Below are positions 12,817-23,536 of a stretch of DNA of 64,000 bases, one piece after another. The position numbers and the translations under genes were made by a program. The stretch is from Pisaster brevispinus. Its lineage: Eukaryota; Echinodermata; Asteroidea; Forcipulatida; Asteriidae. The stretch spans positions 17,060,258 through 17,124,257 of the forward strand of contig JAMKCF010000001.1 in NCBI GenBank assembly GCA_023634235.1, given 5' to 3'. Numbering within the stretch: position 1 is the stretch's first letter; every line of letters starts with the position of its first letter. The notes under the pieces were generated by a model. The model searched no databases, was not told where the DNA came from, and saw only the letters and a list, made by a program, of their open reading frames with translations.

Positions 12817-13344
12817 CGTGTTTTCAGTAGGCGCCGCCGTATACGCACAAGTGCGGAACGCTTTTAAAGCTAGCGGCAACTAAACTCAGTTTGACTTGAT
12901 TTGAAGTCTAATTATCCATGAGTGGACAAACACCACATGCACTTTTGACAGCTAGCTGCATGTGATTGGCTGCCGATGTTTTTTTCCATGGGTTTTCTGT
13001 CTTGTTTAGTTTGAAAGTCTCAAGAAAGCAAGAAAATGGTGTTTGTGTGTACATTGATATGAACAAAAACGAAGGTAATAAAGCCGTGGTATGGACGTAG
13101 CGTGCTGGATGGAAAGATGACGCTCACCGATGTTTTTGTCTCGTTTGCAAGTGGAGTTTTTGACGAAGGGGACCCCATTGGCGATCAGTATCAAACTACG
13201 CAGGTCAGTACTCAAGTCTCGTTTACTAAACGAAGTTTTTGTATTTTGGTTTAAAATATGTATGTCAAAATTTATCCAAAAATTCAGCTTTATTTATGGG
13301 GTACATGTGATGTTGGGTACATTTGGCTTGATTTGACAAGTTTG
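12817..13344. other. flank without recognisable gene
   Basis: Right flank of the Polinton. Short open frames only; nothing recognisable. Confidence 0.4.
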
Positions 13345-13660
13345 TTTACTTTTTTTAGAATGGGGGGGGGGGTCGGGGTGAAACCGTTTTGGGTACATGA
13401 CACGCTTTTTTTTTTTTTTAGAATGGCGTGTCGGGTAGATGACCCACGCCATTTCTTCTTTTTGTGTAGCACGGCTTGTCGGGTATATGATCCAGGTGTT
13501 TTTACTTGTCCTTTTTTGTAGCATGGATGTTGGGTAGATGACCCAGTCTTTTTTGCTATTTTTTGTAGCATCCTGTGTCGGGGTTGAAATGACCCATGAC
13601 TTTTTCCTCTGTTGGGGAGATGACCCACGTCTATTTCCCTCTTTTTTCCCCTTGGCATAA
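13345..13660 (+). repeat. T-rich minisatellite, roughly 50-60 bp units
   Basis: About six imperfect units of the form T-run, TAGAATGG or TAGCATGG, GTCGGGTAGATGACCCA. The GGGTAGATGACCC core is itself an imperfect palindrome. The minus-strand frame at 13290-13658 is a by-product of the repeat. Confidence 0.75.
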
Positions 13661-14184
13661 TGGCACCAATCCTTTTAATACAGCTGGAATAACATTTAAG
13701 ATTAACAAATATGGAATGTTCATTTTGTGTTTGACAATTTTATTTTCCTAGTGTGGAGAATGCCTCAAGTGGAGAGTGTGCTATTCAGCACGAGTTCTAA
13801 AACCTGAGCAAAGACGGCAACTTGAGCGGGAACTGGAATTGTTAATAATAATAATAATATTTAAAATTTATATTGCGCCCCTTACATACAAAATGATCAA
13901 AGGCGCAGAACACATGTTAAAAAGCACAGAGTGGAAGAAAATAACAAAGAAAAAAGACTGGTCACCAGGCCAGTGCCCAAACAAAAGTATGGGGAGACGT
14001 CTGTCCCGCCAACAGAGAACTAATAGTTACTTATTACATAGGCCTATCCCTGCTGGCATCGGTAATGTTTTGACCTTTTCAGGAGACAGACGCCTCTAAC
14101 CCTATCTATGCTAAAATTCAAACTAACTGGCAAGGTGACCATAGAAGAAGACACACTAAAAAGCGGTTTTAAAAAGGTGGGTTT

Positions 14185-15180
14185 TTATATTACATTTAAA
14201 AGAGATGAGTTTCTGTTCGCTACGTATGTGAAACGGTAGCGCATTCCAAAGCTGGGGGCTGCCACAGAAAAAGCCCCATCACCAAATGTAGTCAACATTT
14301 TACCAGAAGGATGCTCCAAGAAAATACCATTATTTCCTGACCTTATTTTATATGAAGATACTTTCCGGATGGAAACAAGATCCTGTAAGTACTTTGGAGA
14401 AAGACCATGAAGAGCTTTGAATGTCAACAACAGGATTTTAAAATTAATCCTGTACGAAACAGGCAGCCAATGTAATTGACGAATTATAGGTGTGATGTGT
14501 TCAAATCGGTGTGTGTTGGTAACAATTCTGGCAGCTGCGTTTTGAACCCTTTGTAGTTTAGCAATCTGTGACTTTGGCAGACCATACAAAAGGCTATTAC
14601 AATAATCAAGTCGACTGGTCACAAATGCATGAATTAGTTTTAAAACAGAGTCTTGTGTAAGGAATTGACTAATGCGTTTGATGTTGTGAAGATGAAAAAA
14701 GGCTGCAGAGCAAGCTTTATTGATGTGGGTGTTCATTGTAAGTTCAGAATCGAACCAAGACCCCAAGTAACGAACACATGTTGTAGGAAAAACAGTAGCT
14801 TCACCTATCATTATATCGGAAATATTAATTTTCTTCAACTGCTGCTTTGATCCGATAATCAAAAATTCACTTTTAGCATCATTAATTAAAAGCCGGTCAT
14901 GTAACATCCATTGCCTGATGTCCCTAATGCAATCTTCGATTATAGTCACAGCAGCTTGACAAGATTTGTCGTCGTCGGGTCTAAAAGATAGATACAGCTG
15001 AGTGTCATCGGCATAGCAATGAACATCAGGCAGATGATGCTCAACGATGTCAAACAATTTAGAGGCATAGACAATAAATATAAATGGTCCTAAGCAGGAT
15101 CCCTGAGGAACACCACAGTTGATGTTAAACTTCTCTGATAAGGTACCTTGAATGGATACACGTTGACTTCTATCTGACAA
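14185..15180 (-). pseudogene. LINE reverse transcriptase, palm and C-terminal domain
   Basis: Continues with GVPQGSCLGP (motif B), CYADDTQLY (motif C, YADD catalytic pair intact), then the thumb and C-terminal region (RLDYCNSLLYGLP, RVQNAAARIV, LHWLPVSYRINFKILLLTFKALHG) typical of CR1/L2 relatives. The last codons run into the 3' untranslated region. Confidence 0.85.
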
Positions 15181-15887
15181 ATAGGACGAAAACCAATCGA
15201 GGGCCTTGCCAGTGACTCCACATTTAGACTGAAGACGTTCAATAAAATTTCATGATCAACAGTATTGAACGCTGCACTCAGGTCTAAAAGGACAAGCAGA
15301 ATAACATGTTGGGAATTCATCCTCATCAGTAAATCATTTTTAACCTTAATAAGAGCCGTCTCTGTACTGTGATGCTTCCGGTAAGATGATTGGAGAACCG
15401 GAAACATGGAATGTTTTGACATGTGACTATAAAGTTGGTCACAAACAGCCCTCTCAGTTAATTTAGAAATAAATTGTAAGTTACTGATTGGTCGGTAGTT
15501 TTCTAAATTCATATCAAGATTGGTTTTTTTTAATAAAGGGCATATTAAAGCTTCTTTCCAGTCAGTAGGAAATGTACCAGAAACTAATGATGAGTTTATA
15601 ATGTTGGTAATTACTGGAAGCAAAACATCAAGGCACTCACCCACAAGGTTAGTAGGCATGGGATCCAGAGCGCATGATCCCTTAGAAGAATTGACAACTA
15701 GCTGTTTTATGTCATGTGACTCGGTTAATGGTGCGAAACTATCAAACAGGTTATTACTGGACATTGTTTCAGGTGTAAAATATAACGGTCTGTCAACAGA
15801 GGTTGAAACTTCCAAGTCATCAAGTTTAGCATGAATATTATATATTTTCTTTACAAAAAAGCTACCCATATCATTAGCAAGAGTCAT
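15090..15887 (-). pseudogene. LINE reverse transcriptase, N-terminal part
   Basis: Shows ICPLLKK, NYRPISNLQFISKL (RT motif 1-2 region), SSYRKHHSTETAL, and the palm motif A segment VLLDLSAAFNTVDH. The second acidic residue of motif A, Asp in the copy at 55553-56269, is Asn here. A frameshift near 15240 ends the true frame; the last 40 codons or so are out of frame. Confidence 0.85.
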
Positions 15888-16366
15888 TTTATCTTTAAAA
15901 GGTGGATAGAGGACGTCAACACTATGCCCAAGCAGCTTTTTAGATGCTCTAAATAATTTCCTCTGGTCGGAACTATTACTTTCGATAAAGTCTTGCAGCG
16001 AGCTTTATTAAGAAGAAAGGTAACCTTATTTCTTATAAGCTTATATTCTGAAAGATCAGAGACCATGTTTGTTCGTCGCCACTTCTTTTCTGCACGTCTC
16101 CTCATCCTCAAGGCAGAGTTGATTTCTTGACTAAACCAAGGTAGACGGGGCCTAGCGGTGACCATCTTAGACTTTAATGGGGCATGTGTATTGAAGGCAC
16201 CAGCTAGCGTAGAATTATAGCACTTCGTAAGCTCCTCAAGACCTTGAGAAGTGTCCCTGCACAGCCTAGAAGAGACTAAGTCACCTTTGAAGCAATTAAT
16301 GTCAATGGATTTAATATCCCTATAAACAATCTGTTTAGCAGGAAAAGCAGACTTGTTTTGTTGCAA
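15884..16366 (-). pseudogene. LINE region between endonuclease and RT
   Basis: Contains PRLPWFSQEINSALRMRRRAEKKWRR, the usual linker ahead of the reverse transcriptase in CR1/L2-type elements, and a K/R-rich helix. The frame is lost near 15998 compared with the second copy at 56474-56812, which keeps reading through the same place. Confidence 0.75.
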
Positions 16367-16940
16367 ATTGCAAATAACAGAAAAATGTTCAGAAAAAAGG
16401 GTGGTGAGGTGTCGGGGGGGGGGCTGTCAAGAACCATGTCCGATTTCCTGGTAATAACAAGATCTAGTGTGTGACCCATCTCATGAGTACGTTTGTTAAC
16501 ATGTTGCTGGAGACCCATGGATTCAAGAAGTGACAAAAAACGTATAGTGTTTGGATCATCAGAGATGTCAACATGGATGTTAAAGTCCCCAGTTATTAAA
16601 ACTGGTTCAGAAGGTAAAATAATGGATTCTAAATAATCAGCAAAATCATTGATAAACCGATTAACTGTTTTGCTTACCAAAACGGCCCCGTACTCTATTT
16701 ATTTATTTATGTTTACTCTTACTTAAAGATATGTTTTGCTTTACTCCGTAATACATGTAACTGTTGTAATTCTTTTATGAGAGTATGGAAATAAATGTAT
16801 TCTTGAATTGAATTGAATTGAAGGGTGGCTAGCTGAGTAAGGTGGCCTATAAATAATTACAAGTCGTAATTTACACGAATTAATCCCTACAGACCATTCT
16901 GAAAACTCAAATGAGTCTAATTCATCTCCAGCAATTTTCT
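16276..16940 (-). pseudogene. LINE endonuclease C-terminal half
   Basis: After the SINE, the endonuclease resumes at about 16935 with LRLVIIYRPPYSAS (the YRPP segment). It is split again by a short repeat at 16681-16822, then continues with VLITGDFNIHVD (catalytic GDFN) and LDLVITR. A poly-G run at about 16418-16426 marks the next frame break. Without the two insertions this would be one continuous APE domain. Confidence 0.8.
16681..16822 (+). repeat. short retroelement 3' end inserted in the LINE
   Basis: About 140 bases interrupt the endonuclease coding sequence and end in a TTGAATTGAATTGAA tail preceded by TATGGAAATAAA. It looks like a severely 5'-truncated retroelement on the plus strand. 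Family not identified. Confidence 0.5.
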
Positions 16941-17357
16941 TAATAATAATTATAATATATTGTATTTGTATAGCGCCTACTGCAGGCCAGCCTCTAAGCG
17001 CTTAACATTCATGTTTCCTGCAAGGTATTTGGAGCTACGTTTGAAGTATGAGACCTACTCCTTTACATAGCACCTTGTAATGGTTTACAAGGTGCTGTGG
17101 CGCAATATGCAGCCGATCAAACCAGGAACACCGGGGCGGACCCCTTCTCTTTTCGATAAGTGCACTGGGTTCTTTTTCGTGCGTTACACAACACACGGGA
17201 CCAACGGTTTTACGTCCCATCCGAAGGACGAAGCAATCATGGTTAAGTGTCTTGCTTAAGGACACAAGTGTCACGACCGGGGCTCAAACCCACACTCTGC
17301 TGATCAGAAACACCAGAGCTTGAGTCCAGTGATCTTATCCACTCGGCCACGACACGC
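16941..17357 (-). mobile_element. tRNA-derived SINE inserted in the LINE
   Basis: On the minus strand the head (from 17357) reads like a leucine/serine-type tRNA: A-box TGGCCGAGTGG (17339-17349), anticodon-like arm around TGGACTCAAG, long variable arm, and B-box GGGTTTGAGCC (17281-17291). A body of about 300 bases follows, with AGCGCTTAGAGG and GGCGCTATACAAATAC near the 3' end and an AT-rich TAA-type tail at 16941. The B-box deviates from GGTTCGANNCC. The tail resembles the 3' end of CR1/L2-type LINEs, which would supply retrotransposition. Confidence 0.75.
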
Positions 17358-18284
17358 CAAATTGACATTCAAATGATCACGAAAAAACAAAGCAGTGCCT
17401 CCCCCCACACGGTTTTTCTGGGGATGATCTAGCAATCTAAAACCAGGTGGAGTTGCTTCAACCTTGTGGGCAACATCCATATCTGTAAACCAAGTCTCTG
17501 TAAGGGCAAACAAATCAGCCTTACTATTAATAGCATAAGAAACAAAATTAGCTGCTTTATTTTTAAGAGATCTAGTATTTAAGCAGCAGAAATTAAATAG
17601 ATCATCAGAGGGATCGGCAGGATTTACAACAATGTGTTTAAGGACAGGATCAGTGCGGTTTTCCAATACCCTATTATGAACATAATCAAGCCGGTGACCA
17701 ATTTGAACAGGAATTTTACACTTAAAGTTACAATGACCCGCTCTATTACCCCTGAACCGAAGAATTCCATTCACTTTTAGAATAGAAAGCAATCCAGGCT
17801 GAATGGAGTGACAAGAAGTCTTACGGATGTTAAAAAGTTGACCACGGGAATACATTATAGTTGAATTACTAGACATAATAGAATGCGAACTATCTGTATG
17901 TATAAAATGCAACTCGTCATTACTAGTGGATCCGATACGAGGGCCTGGGTTAACAGAAATATCCATAAATATTGTTATGTCATGTGGAGGGTCATGACCA
18001 GGAATAACTAGAGTAGTTTGGCAATGTTTGGACCATTTGATTAATGGAACTTTTGAGACATTAAATCCAGTACGGCACAGCTGTAATGTTACCCCATGAC
18101 AGGGTGAAAATGGCACAACAAAATTAGTCAGACACATGTACTGGTCTGAAGACACAAAATACTCATTTCTGACAGTCTCAGCATCAGGAAAGATTTGAAC
18201 CTGTGACTTATGTATGATAAAAAGCAGATGTAAAAACACCAACAGACGAGAACGGGCACTAAAGGCAACAACCATGTTTAACAC
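17358..18284 (-). pseudogene. LINE ORF2 N-terminus: hydrophobic leader, 2A-like motif, endonuclease start
   Basis: The minus-strand frame starts with a signal-like hydrophobic stretch (LLVFLHLLFII). It contains DISVNPGP at about 17939-17963 and then the start of an APE endonuclease (NTRSLKNKAANF, LFALTETWF, GGGTALFFRDHLNV). DxExNPGP motifs cause ribosome skipping and are established in APE-type LINEs of marine invertebrates; here the usual Glu is Ser, so activity is uncertain. The frame is cut at about 17358 by the SINE and runs a few codons into it. Whether the leader is a true signal peptide is inference. Confidence 0.75.
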
Positions 18285-18535
18285 ACGTTACAAAATAGTG
18301 AACTCGACCGGAGATCAAAACCACATCAAAAACATCAAAATAACAAGCAATACTAATCGGATAAAGCACCAAAATATATCACACAAAAGCACAGAAAGCT
18401 TACTAAACACGTCAACAATAAATATAAAGACGATGCCAAAAACTCAGCAAAGATTAAACGGATAACAGTGATAAAAATAAGAAAACACTGGCAGAGAAAA
18501 TAAACAGTGGCGGCTACAGAACAGCGCCCTCAATC

Positions 18536-18856
18536 TTGGCCTTCTCTTGTGGCACATGCTTTCAAGATGTTTCTACTGATGGTGATGAAGAGTCTGTCTT
18601 CAATGTTGTCTACATCAACGATAAACTCACCTGTGACTTGCCAATAGAAGCACCATACTATGTTACTTTTGACGACCCTTTGTGCTTCTTTTGTGGCAGT
18701 GAACATGATCTTATCACTGGGAATGGGAACTACCCTCTGTGTAATGAGTGTAACCTCACAAGAAGAACACTAGGGCCTTTACTCCTCGAGCACAGTAGGT
18801 CATTTTACTGCATTTCTTCAGCAAGGAATGTAGTAAAGTTACCAAGTGTTGTATGA
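18536..18856 (+). CDS. hypothetical cysteine-rich ORF
   Basis: Open frame of about 106 codons beginning just beyond the LINE 5' end; the frame has no ATG at its start. Cysteine pairs CGTC, CFFC and CNEC suggest a zinc-binding fold, perhaps the C-terminal piece of a transposon- or host-encoded protein. Family not recognised. It may be a coding fragment into which the LINE inserted. Confidence 0.3.
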   Translation: MAFSCGTCFQDVSTDGDEESVFNVVYINDKLTCDLPIEAPYYVTFDDPLCFFCGSEHDLITGNGNYPLCNECNLTRRTLGPLLLEHSRSFYCISSARNVVKLPSVV

Positions 18857-19243
18857 TCTTTTAACTTATAAAGGTTCACAATGTTTGGAATATAAAAAAA
18901 AGCGCACAGAAAACAGATTAGAACCTCAAGTTCAATTTAGTTCTATTTTTCAACGTTAAATTGATTTTTGTCTGCATCTCCACAGTTTTAAGAAATAGTG
19001 TACTTTTTATCTGAAAGCATACTTGGACGTAGAAAGCATCCTACAAAATTATTTTGTCTAAAGTTGATAAAAAACAATAACAAATTATGTAGAAAACTTT
19101 GAGTCTCCAAAATGTGCAGATCACAAAAAGGACCAGACTGACTTCGACCTAGCGACGAGCCCCCGCCCGCGCGCCGCCGGATGTTATGACTGGAATATTC
19201 AGACTACTGGGCGTGGCTAAACACTCAATTTACATACAACACG
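18857..19243. other. stretch without gene; small GC-rich patch
   Basis: No recognisable gene. A short GC-rich run (CCCCCGCCCGCGCGCCGCCGG, about 19159-19179) stands out against AT-rich surroundings. Confidence 0.4.
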
Positions 19244-19940
19244 ATTATTTATATATAATGAAAGCGACGCGCAGTCATTATTTAGTATATCATAGCCTCG
19301 TTCACGTAGTTGTAAAAACAGTTTCCATTATATATATATAATTGTGTCGTGCAAAAACCATTATTTACAAATAAAATTTGTCAGTCACAGTAAGTAAAGT
19401 GATCCACAAAAATTATATGTATATAATGAAAGCTGACCAGCAATTATATATATATAAGTACAGTGTAAAAACTAATTATTTACATATAAATAGTGCCAGT
19501 CGTCATTATTTATATATAAGTCTAATGATCCACAAAATTATATGTATATAATGAAAGCTGCCAAGCATTTATATACATATAAGTGCATGGTGCAAAACTA
19601 ATTATTTACATATAAATTTGTCAGTCATCATTATTTATATAAAAGTATAATGATCCACAAAATTATATGTACATAATGAAAGTCGTCCAACAATTATATA
19701 TATATAATTGCAATAGCGAAATTATTTATTTACGTATAAAAAACTACCCGTCAACATTATTTGTAAATAATGAAATGGTGTGTAAGATTATATACAAAAA
19801 ATGAACGCGTTCATACAATTATATACATATAATTGTGTGGTGCAAACTGGATTATTTGTAAATAAAATTTAGATAATGGTCAAATAATGAATTATATATT
19901 ATATAATGATTTATTTGTAAATAATTGCGTTAAATAATAA
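19244..19940. repeat. array of AT-rich palindromes with distinct spacers
   Basis: At least 18 near-palindromic blocks of 14-17 bases (forms ATTATTTATATATAAT, ATTATATGTATATAAT, ATTATTTACATATAAAT) recur about every 31 bases, separated by GC-containing spacers of 12-18 bases. A higher-order unit of four blocks (about 125 bp) is visible from the spacing of GATCCACAAA at 19401, 19527 and 19652. This is a eukaryotic tandem structure, not a CRISPR array. Confidence 0.8.
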
Positions 19941-20904
19941 ATTTACACTTGGCGCCTCATAGACGTTAAGCTCCGATGTTTATCCACGCGTTTTAATAAG
20001 GTGGTGGCTTGTGTTGTTTGGAGATTCTTTTTATGATAGCATTAAGACTTTGTCAGCGAACATTGATTTTAATAATTGTTTTTGCAATTTAAGCCGTATT
20101 GTAGTTATTAATAATACAATATAAGTCCAGCATACATGTGTGTAGTAATGTTATGGGTCACATAAACTTCAAGCAAAGAAACCTACTATGTATTTTTTTG
20201 CTGTTAAATCTCGAGTGAGGATCCCCAACAACAAAAAATGTATGACACCACTTCTTTTGATTTACGATTAAGTAGAATTGTGTGATTGAGTCTGAAAACC
20301 ACGTATGAATCAGTTCTCCCTTATTTTAATTGCTGCATCAAAATAAGCTTCCAACACAAAATGTCCACTTGTTGTTCGTTAACGTTTTGCAGGTTGCAAA
20401 CAAACTCTTTCTAAAACCAAAAACGACAAAAACACTTTTTCTCGGGTGCTTGAAGTTGGCATTATTTTCTTCAGGACGGGATCAACTTGTGAAAGGCGGC
20501 GCACAAAGGAGAGAGTATGTAATACATTTCAACGGTATTAAAAGTCGGCAGCGAACGGGCTGTCAGTCATTTTGGCAGGTTAACTTTTTTCTCTCCGACA
20601 GACAGGACCGATAAAAAAAAACATTTGATGTAATATTCTAACATGCTTATCAAACAATTGACATGTAAGTAATATCAATTCTGATCAATTCGCAACATTT
20701 TTATTTGTGGAAAATTCTGTCTCAGTTATAATATTATATTCCTGTTTCATTGGAAATACTTGTCAAGTTCCCCGAGTTATACTTCCATGGTTATTTGTAA
20801 ATACTGTTTTTAATTGAAGTAGTTTGAGAATTATTGGCACAAAAACTACAGCCCCTTTCCTTGGAAATATCTGTAAAACTATTTATTTCTGTAGCGAAAA
20901 TGTT
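19941..20904. other. stretch without recognisable gene
   Basis: AT-rich. A plus-strand open frame at 20330-20614 has no recognisable features. BEL coding sequence starts at about 20905. Confidence 0.4.
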
Positions 20905-21477
20905 TTTGGTGTCTTCCCTAAGGAGCATTAAGTGGACCTTCAACCCACCTGCGGGGTCCCATCATGGCGGCATATGGGAAAGGCAGATAACAACTGTGAG
21001 AAAGGTGCTCTTCTCCCTGATGAATCAGCAAACATTGTCTGATGAGAGTTTGTATACGCTACTCTGTGAAGTAGAGAGTATAATCAATAGTAGACCTATC
21101 ACGAAAGTTTCCGATGATGTGAACGACCTGGAAGCATTGACCCCAAACCACCTGCTTCTTTTGAGGTCAGCCAGTCAGCCACCCCTGGTAGTCACCCGGG
21201 ATACGGACATCTATGCTCGGCGAAGATGGCGGCAGGTCCAGTACCTCGTGGATGTGTTTTGGCGAAGATGGGTGAAGGAATACTTACCACAGCTTCAGGA
21301 GAGACAGAAGTGGATTCATCCCAAGGTGAACATCAAGGTGGGAGATTTGGTGCTGGTAGTGGATGGACTATGCAGGTTAAGGATGGATTTGTGCGACGTG
21401 TTGAGGTGAGAACCAGCACGAATGTGTACACCAGACCGATTTCCAAGTTGTGTTTGTTATTGGAAGCAGACAATTGA
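20905..21477 (+). pseudogene. BEL/Pao integrase C-terminal half
   Basis: Contains [43 protein letters not shown] and [18 protein letters not shown], then [14 protein letters not shown]. These mark the end of the BEL/Pao integrase and its C-terminal domain. A deletion/frameshift near 21360 moves to another frame, which ends with TRPISKLCLLLEAD. The catalytic core upstream is missing, so the element is 5'-truncated. Confidence 0.88.
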
Positions 21478-23135
21478 GTGTGCAGACAAGCCATGCAAGG
21501 AGTACAATATCTGGATTCCGAGAGAAGAGTTTTTGCTTCATTTTTGAAAGTTTTGAATTTTTTATAGAGGTGCGAGCCAAGTGCCGCCTCATAAGTGTTT
21601 ATAAGTTTCGTCCATTGTAATTTTGTTTGGAGCAGAAGTGTTTCAAATTGTTCAGCCAAGGATCAACATACCGTATAATTAGTTTCAAAGATCTTCTTAT
21701 TGAGTATTGCGATTTGATAATGGGGTGTGAGCCAAGCGCCGCCTCTCTGCATTTGTGCATTATAAGAGTACTATGCTTTTTTGTTTGTCATACAAATGGA
21801 ATTTGTCTGTGGATCATGTCATAGGAAAGTCAAGCTACTCAAGGATGGGATGGATGGACTAGACCATTTACTGGATGAATCTTCAAATGAACAGATCGAA
21901 CCTTTTAGTAGTCGCAAGTCATGACGCTTTTATGAATTTATGTTGACTATAAGGAGTCTTACATGTAATTACATGCACAGTTGCATATGATTGTTTGATT
22001 AGGAGCATTGACACATGTGCCCAGTTATATTGAACAATAGTAGAATGTGTTTCAGTTAACCAGACAACTTTTGGTAAATCATCTGAGACATTGGGACAGT
22101 ATCAAGTTTGCTCAGGTGAATTGTTTTATTTTGTGTTTCTACCTGTTAGATCAAAGGTTAAAATTTTGCAGCAAATTGGACATTCAGATGATTACATGAA
22201 GTTTCTATACCCAGCTTTTCCAAGAAACACTTGTTTGGAAAGAAGATTTTGCCGTTTAAACACACACGAGCTGGTCTTACAAAAAGCAGAGTTGGAAAGT
22301 TCCCTCGTTTTTTCATGAAGACTATGAAGAGTGCATAGATAATGGTTTTGTTTTTTTATTATTTTTTTTTGGTGCAGAGAAATCATAAAATTACAAGTGC
22401 TAGTGTACATGTATACAGGACAGTGTATGTGTAACAAAAGGATGAAGGCACAGCAAAGGTTTTTGTTAAAATGTGGCTCAATACATATTTGTCAGAAGTC
22501 TGCAGGTGCAAGTAGAAAATTTAGCATGGGTTGGATATTTATTTGTTTTTTATTTATGTATCTTTATTTTGTGAGCTTTTAGTAACTTTCATTGTATAAA
22601 GTTTAACCATGGTGTATTAAAGACCAAGGGAGCATATTATTTGGCGAAGTGTTTATCAAAGGTTACAGGAATGAGCCAGTAAGGTCAAATTTTACTGTAG
22701 TTGTGCTCAAACTATGCATTGGTTTAGTACTGGTGGAAAAGAAGTTGTCAGATGTAAACAAAAGGTTTATTTGAGATATTGTCAGTGTACATGCAGGAAA
22801 GCTCAAAAAGGTTTTTTTGTGAGTAAGCGCTTCATGGGTTAACACACAAACACTAGACAACATTTTTTTTTTTTTTTATCCTCCCAGTTGTGTACAATGT
22901 AGTTGCAAACAGCAAAAAAAGTTGTTAATCACAACAGTACCAGGTGATAGTGATACAGGTTGATTTGCACAGGGTTAAAGGAACACTGTTGTATCGATAA
23001 GCTTGTTTAATCAGAAGGAGTTAGTTGACTTTTAGTCATGTTGTTGTTTAAAATGTTACAGTTGTTTATTGTTTAAGGTTTTGGTTTAAGTGGTAATTGT
23101 CCTTCACTGGAGTTTGTACAATTAAGGGGCCGGAA
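21478..23135 (+). other. 3' untranslated region of the BEL element (inferred)
   Basis: No recognisable gene between the integrase stop and the putative LTR. A near-identical 20-base direct repeat (GTGCGAGCCAAGTGCCGCCT at about 21570, GTGTGAGCCAAGCGCCGCCT at about 21725) occurs twice. A purine-rich tract (AAGGGGCCGGAA) lies just before 23136. Confidence 0.45.
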
Positions 23136-23464
23136 TGTTAGTGCCAAAATTATCTCATTTTTTGTGTATAGTGCCCTCTCTTGACAAGTAGCAGTTCCAG
23201 GGTGTCGAGACGGTGGTGGAAATACAGTTTTTTTCAACCTCTCTCTTAGATTGATACATCTTTACTCAGTTTCTCAAGGTAAATCATAAAGTTTGTTGTT
23301 TTAAAGTAGCAAAAGGTGAATGTAATATGCAAGGCATCATTTTAAGTGAATAATAAGGGTCTCGAATCACCAGAAAATTAAAACTGACTTAAGTGTATTA
23401 ATTTGTTGAGCGTTGGATACTCTTTTTCTCGGACCCATAGTCTCGCTACACAAGTACGGTGACA
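23136..23464 (+). repeat. putative BEL/Pao 3' LTR
   Basis: Begins TGTTAGTGCC directly after a polypurine tract (AAGGGGCCGGAA) and can be ended at TACGGTGACA, giving TG...CA ends and about 329 bases. No 5' LTR is in the window to confirm the limits. Confidence 0.4.
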
Positions 23465-23536
23465 GAGGGCGCTTTTCAAAATGGCGACGTATACAAACTT
23501 AGGAACCTGGAACTCGGCAGGAACACTCCATGACGT

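Larger units (their letters stand above)
13843..18510 (-). mobile_element. CR1/L2-like non-LTR retrotransposon (LINE), nearly full length, decayed
   Basis: Reads from about 18510 (5') to 13843 (3'), ending in GCGCAATATAAATT and a (TAA)n tail, as in CR1/L2-type elements. Order on the minus strand: N-terminal segment with 2A-like motif, APE-type endonuclease, reverse transcriptase, C-terminal domain. Several frameshifts break the ORF. A SINE (16941-17357) and a short repeat (16681-16822) are inserted in the endonuclease region. A 5'-truncated copy of the same family lies at 54473-56852. Confidence 0.85.

Noticed and set aside
13290..13658. 122-codon minus-strand ORF
   Set aside because: Generated by the T-rich minisatellite; repeated low-complexity lysines.
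17281..17357. tRNA-Leu/Ser gene on the minus strand
   Set aside because: Degenerate B-box and continuation into a 400-base body with an AT-rich tail inside a LINE make it a SINE head, not a tRNA gene.
19159..19179. GC-rich patch as a promoter/CpG island
   Set aside because: Only about 20 bases long with no gene start beside it.
19244..19940. Repeat-spacer pattern reminiscent of a CRISPR array
   Set aside because: Eukaryotic context, variable AT palindromes, no cas genes, and spacers themselves recur in a 125-bp unit.
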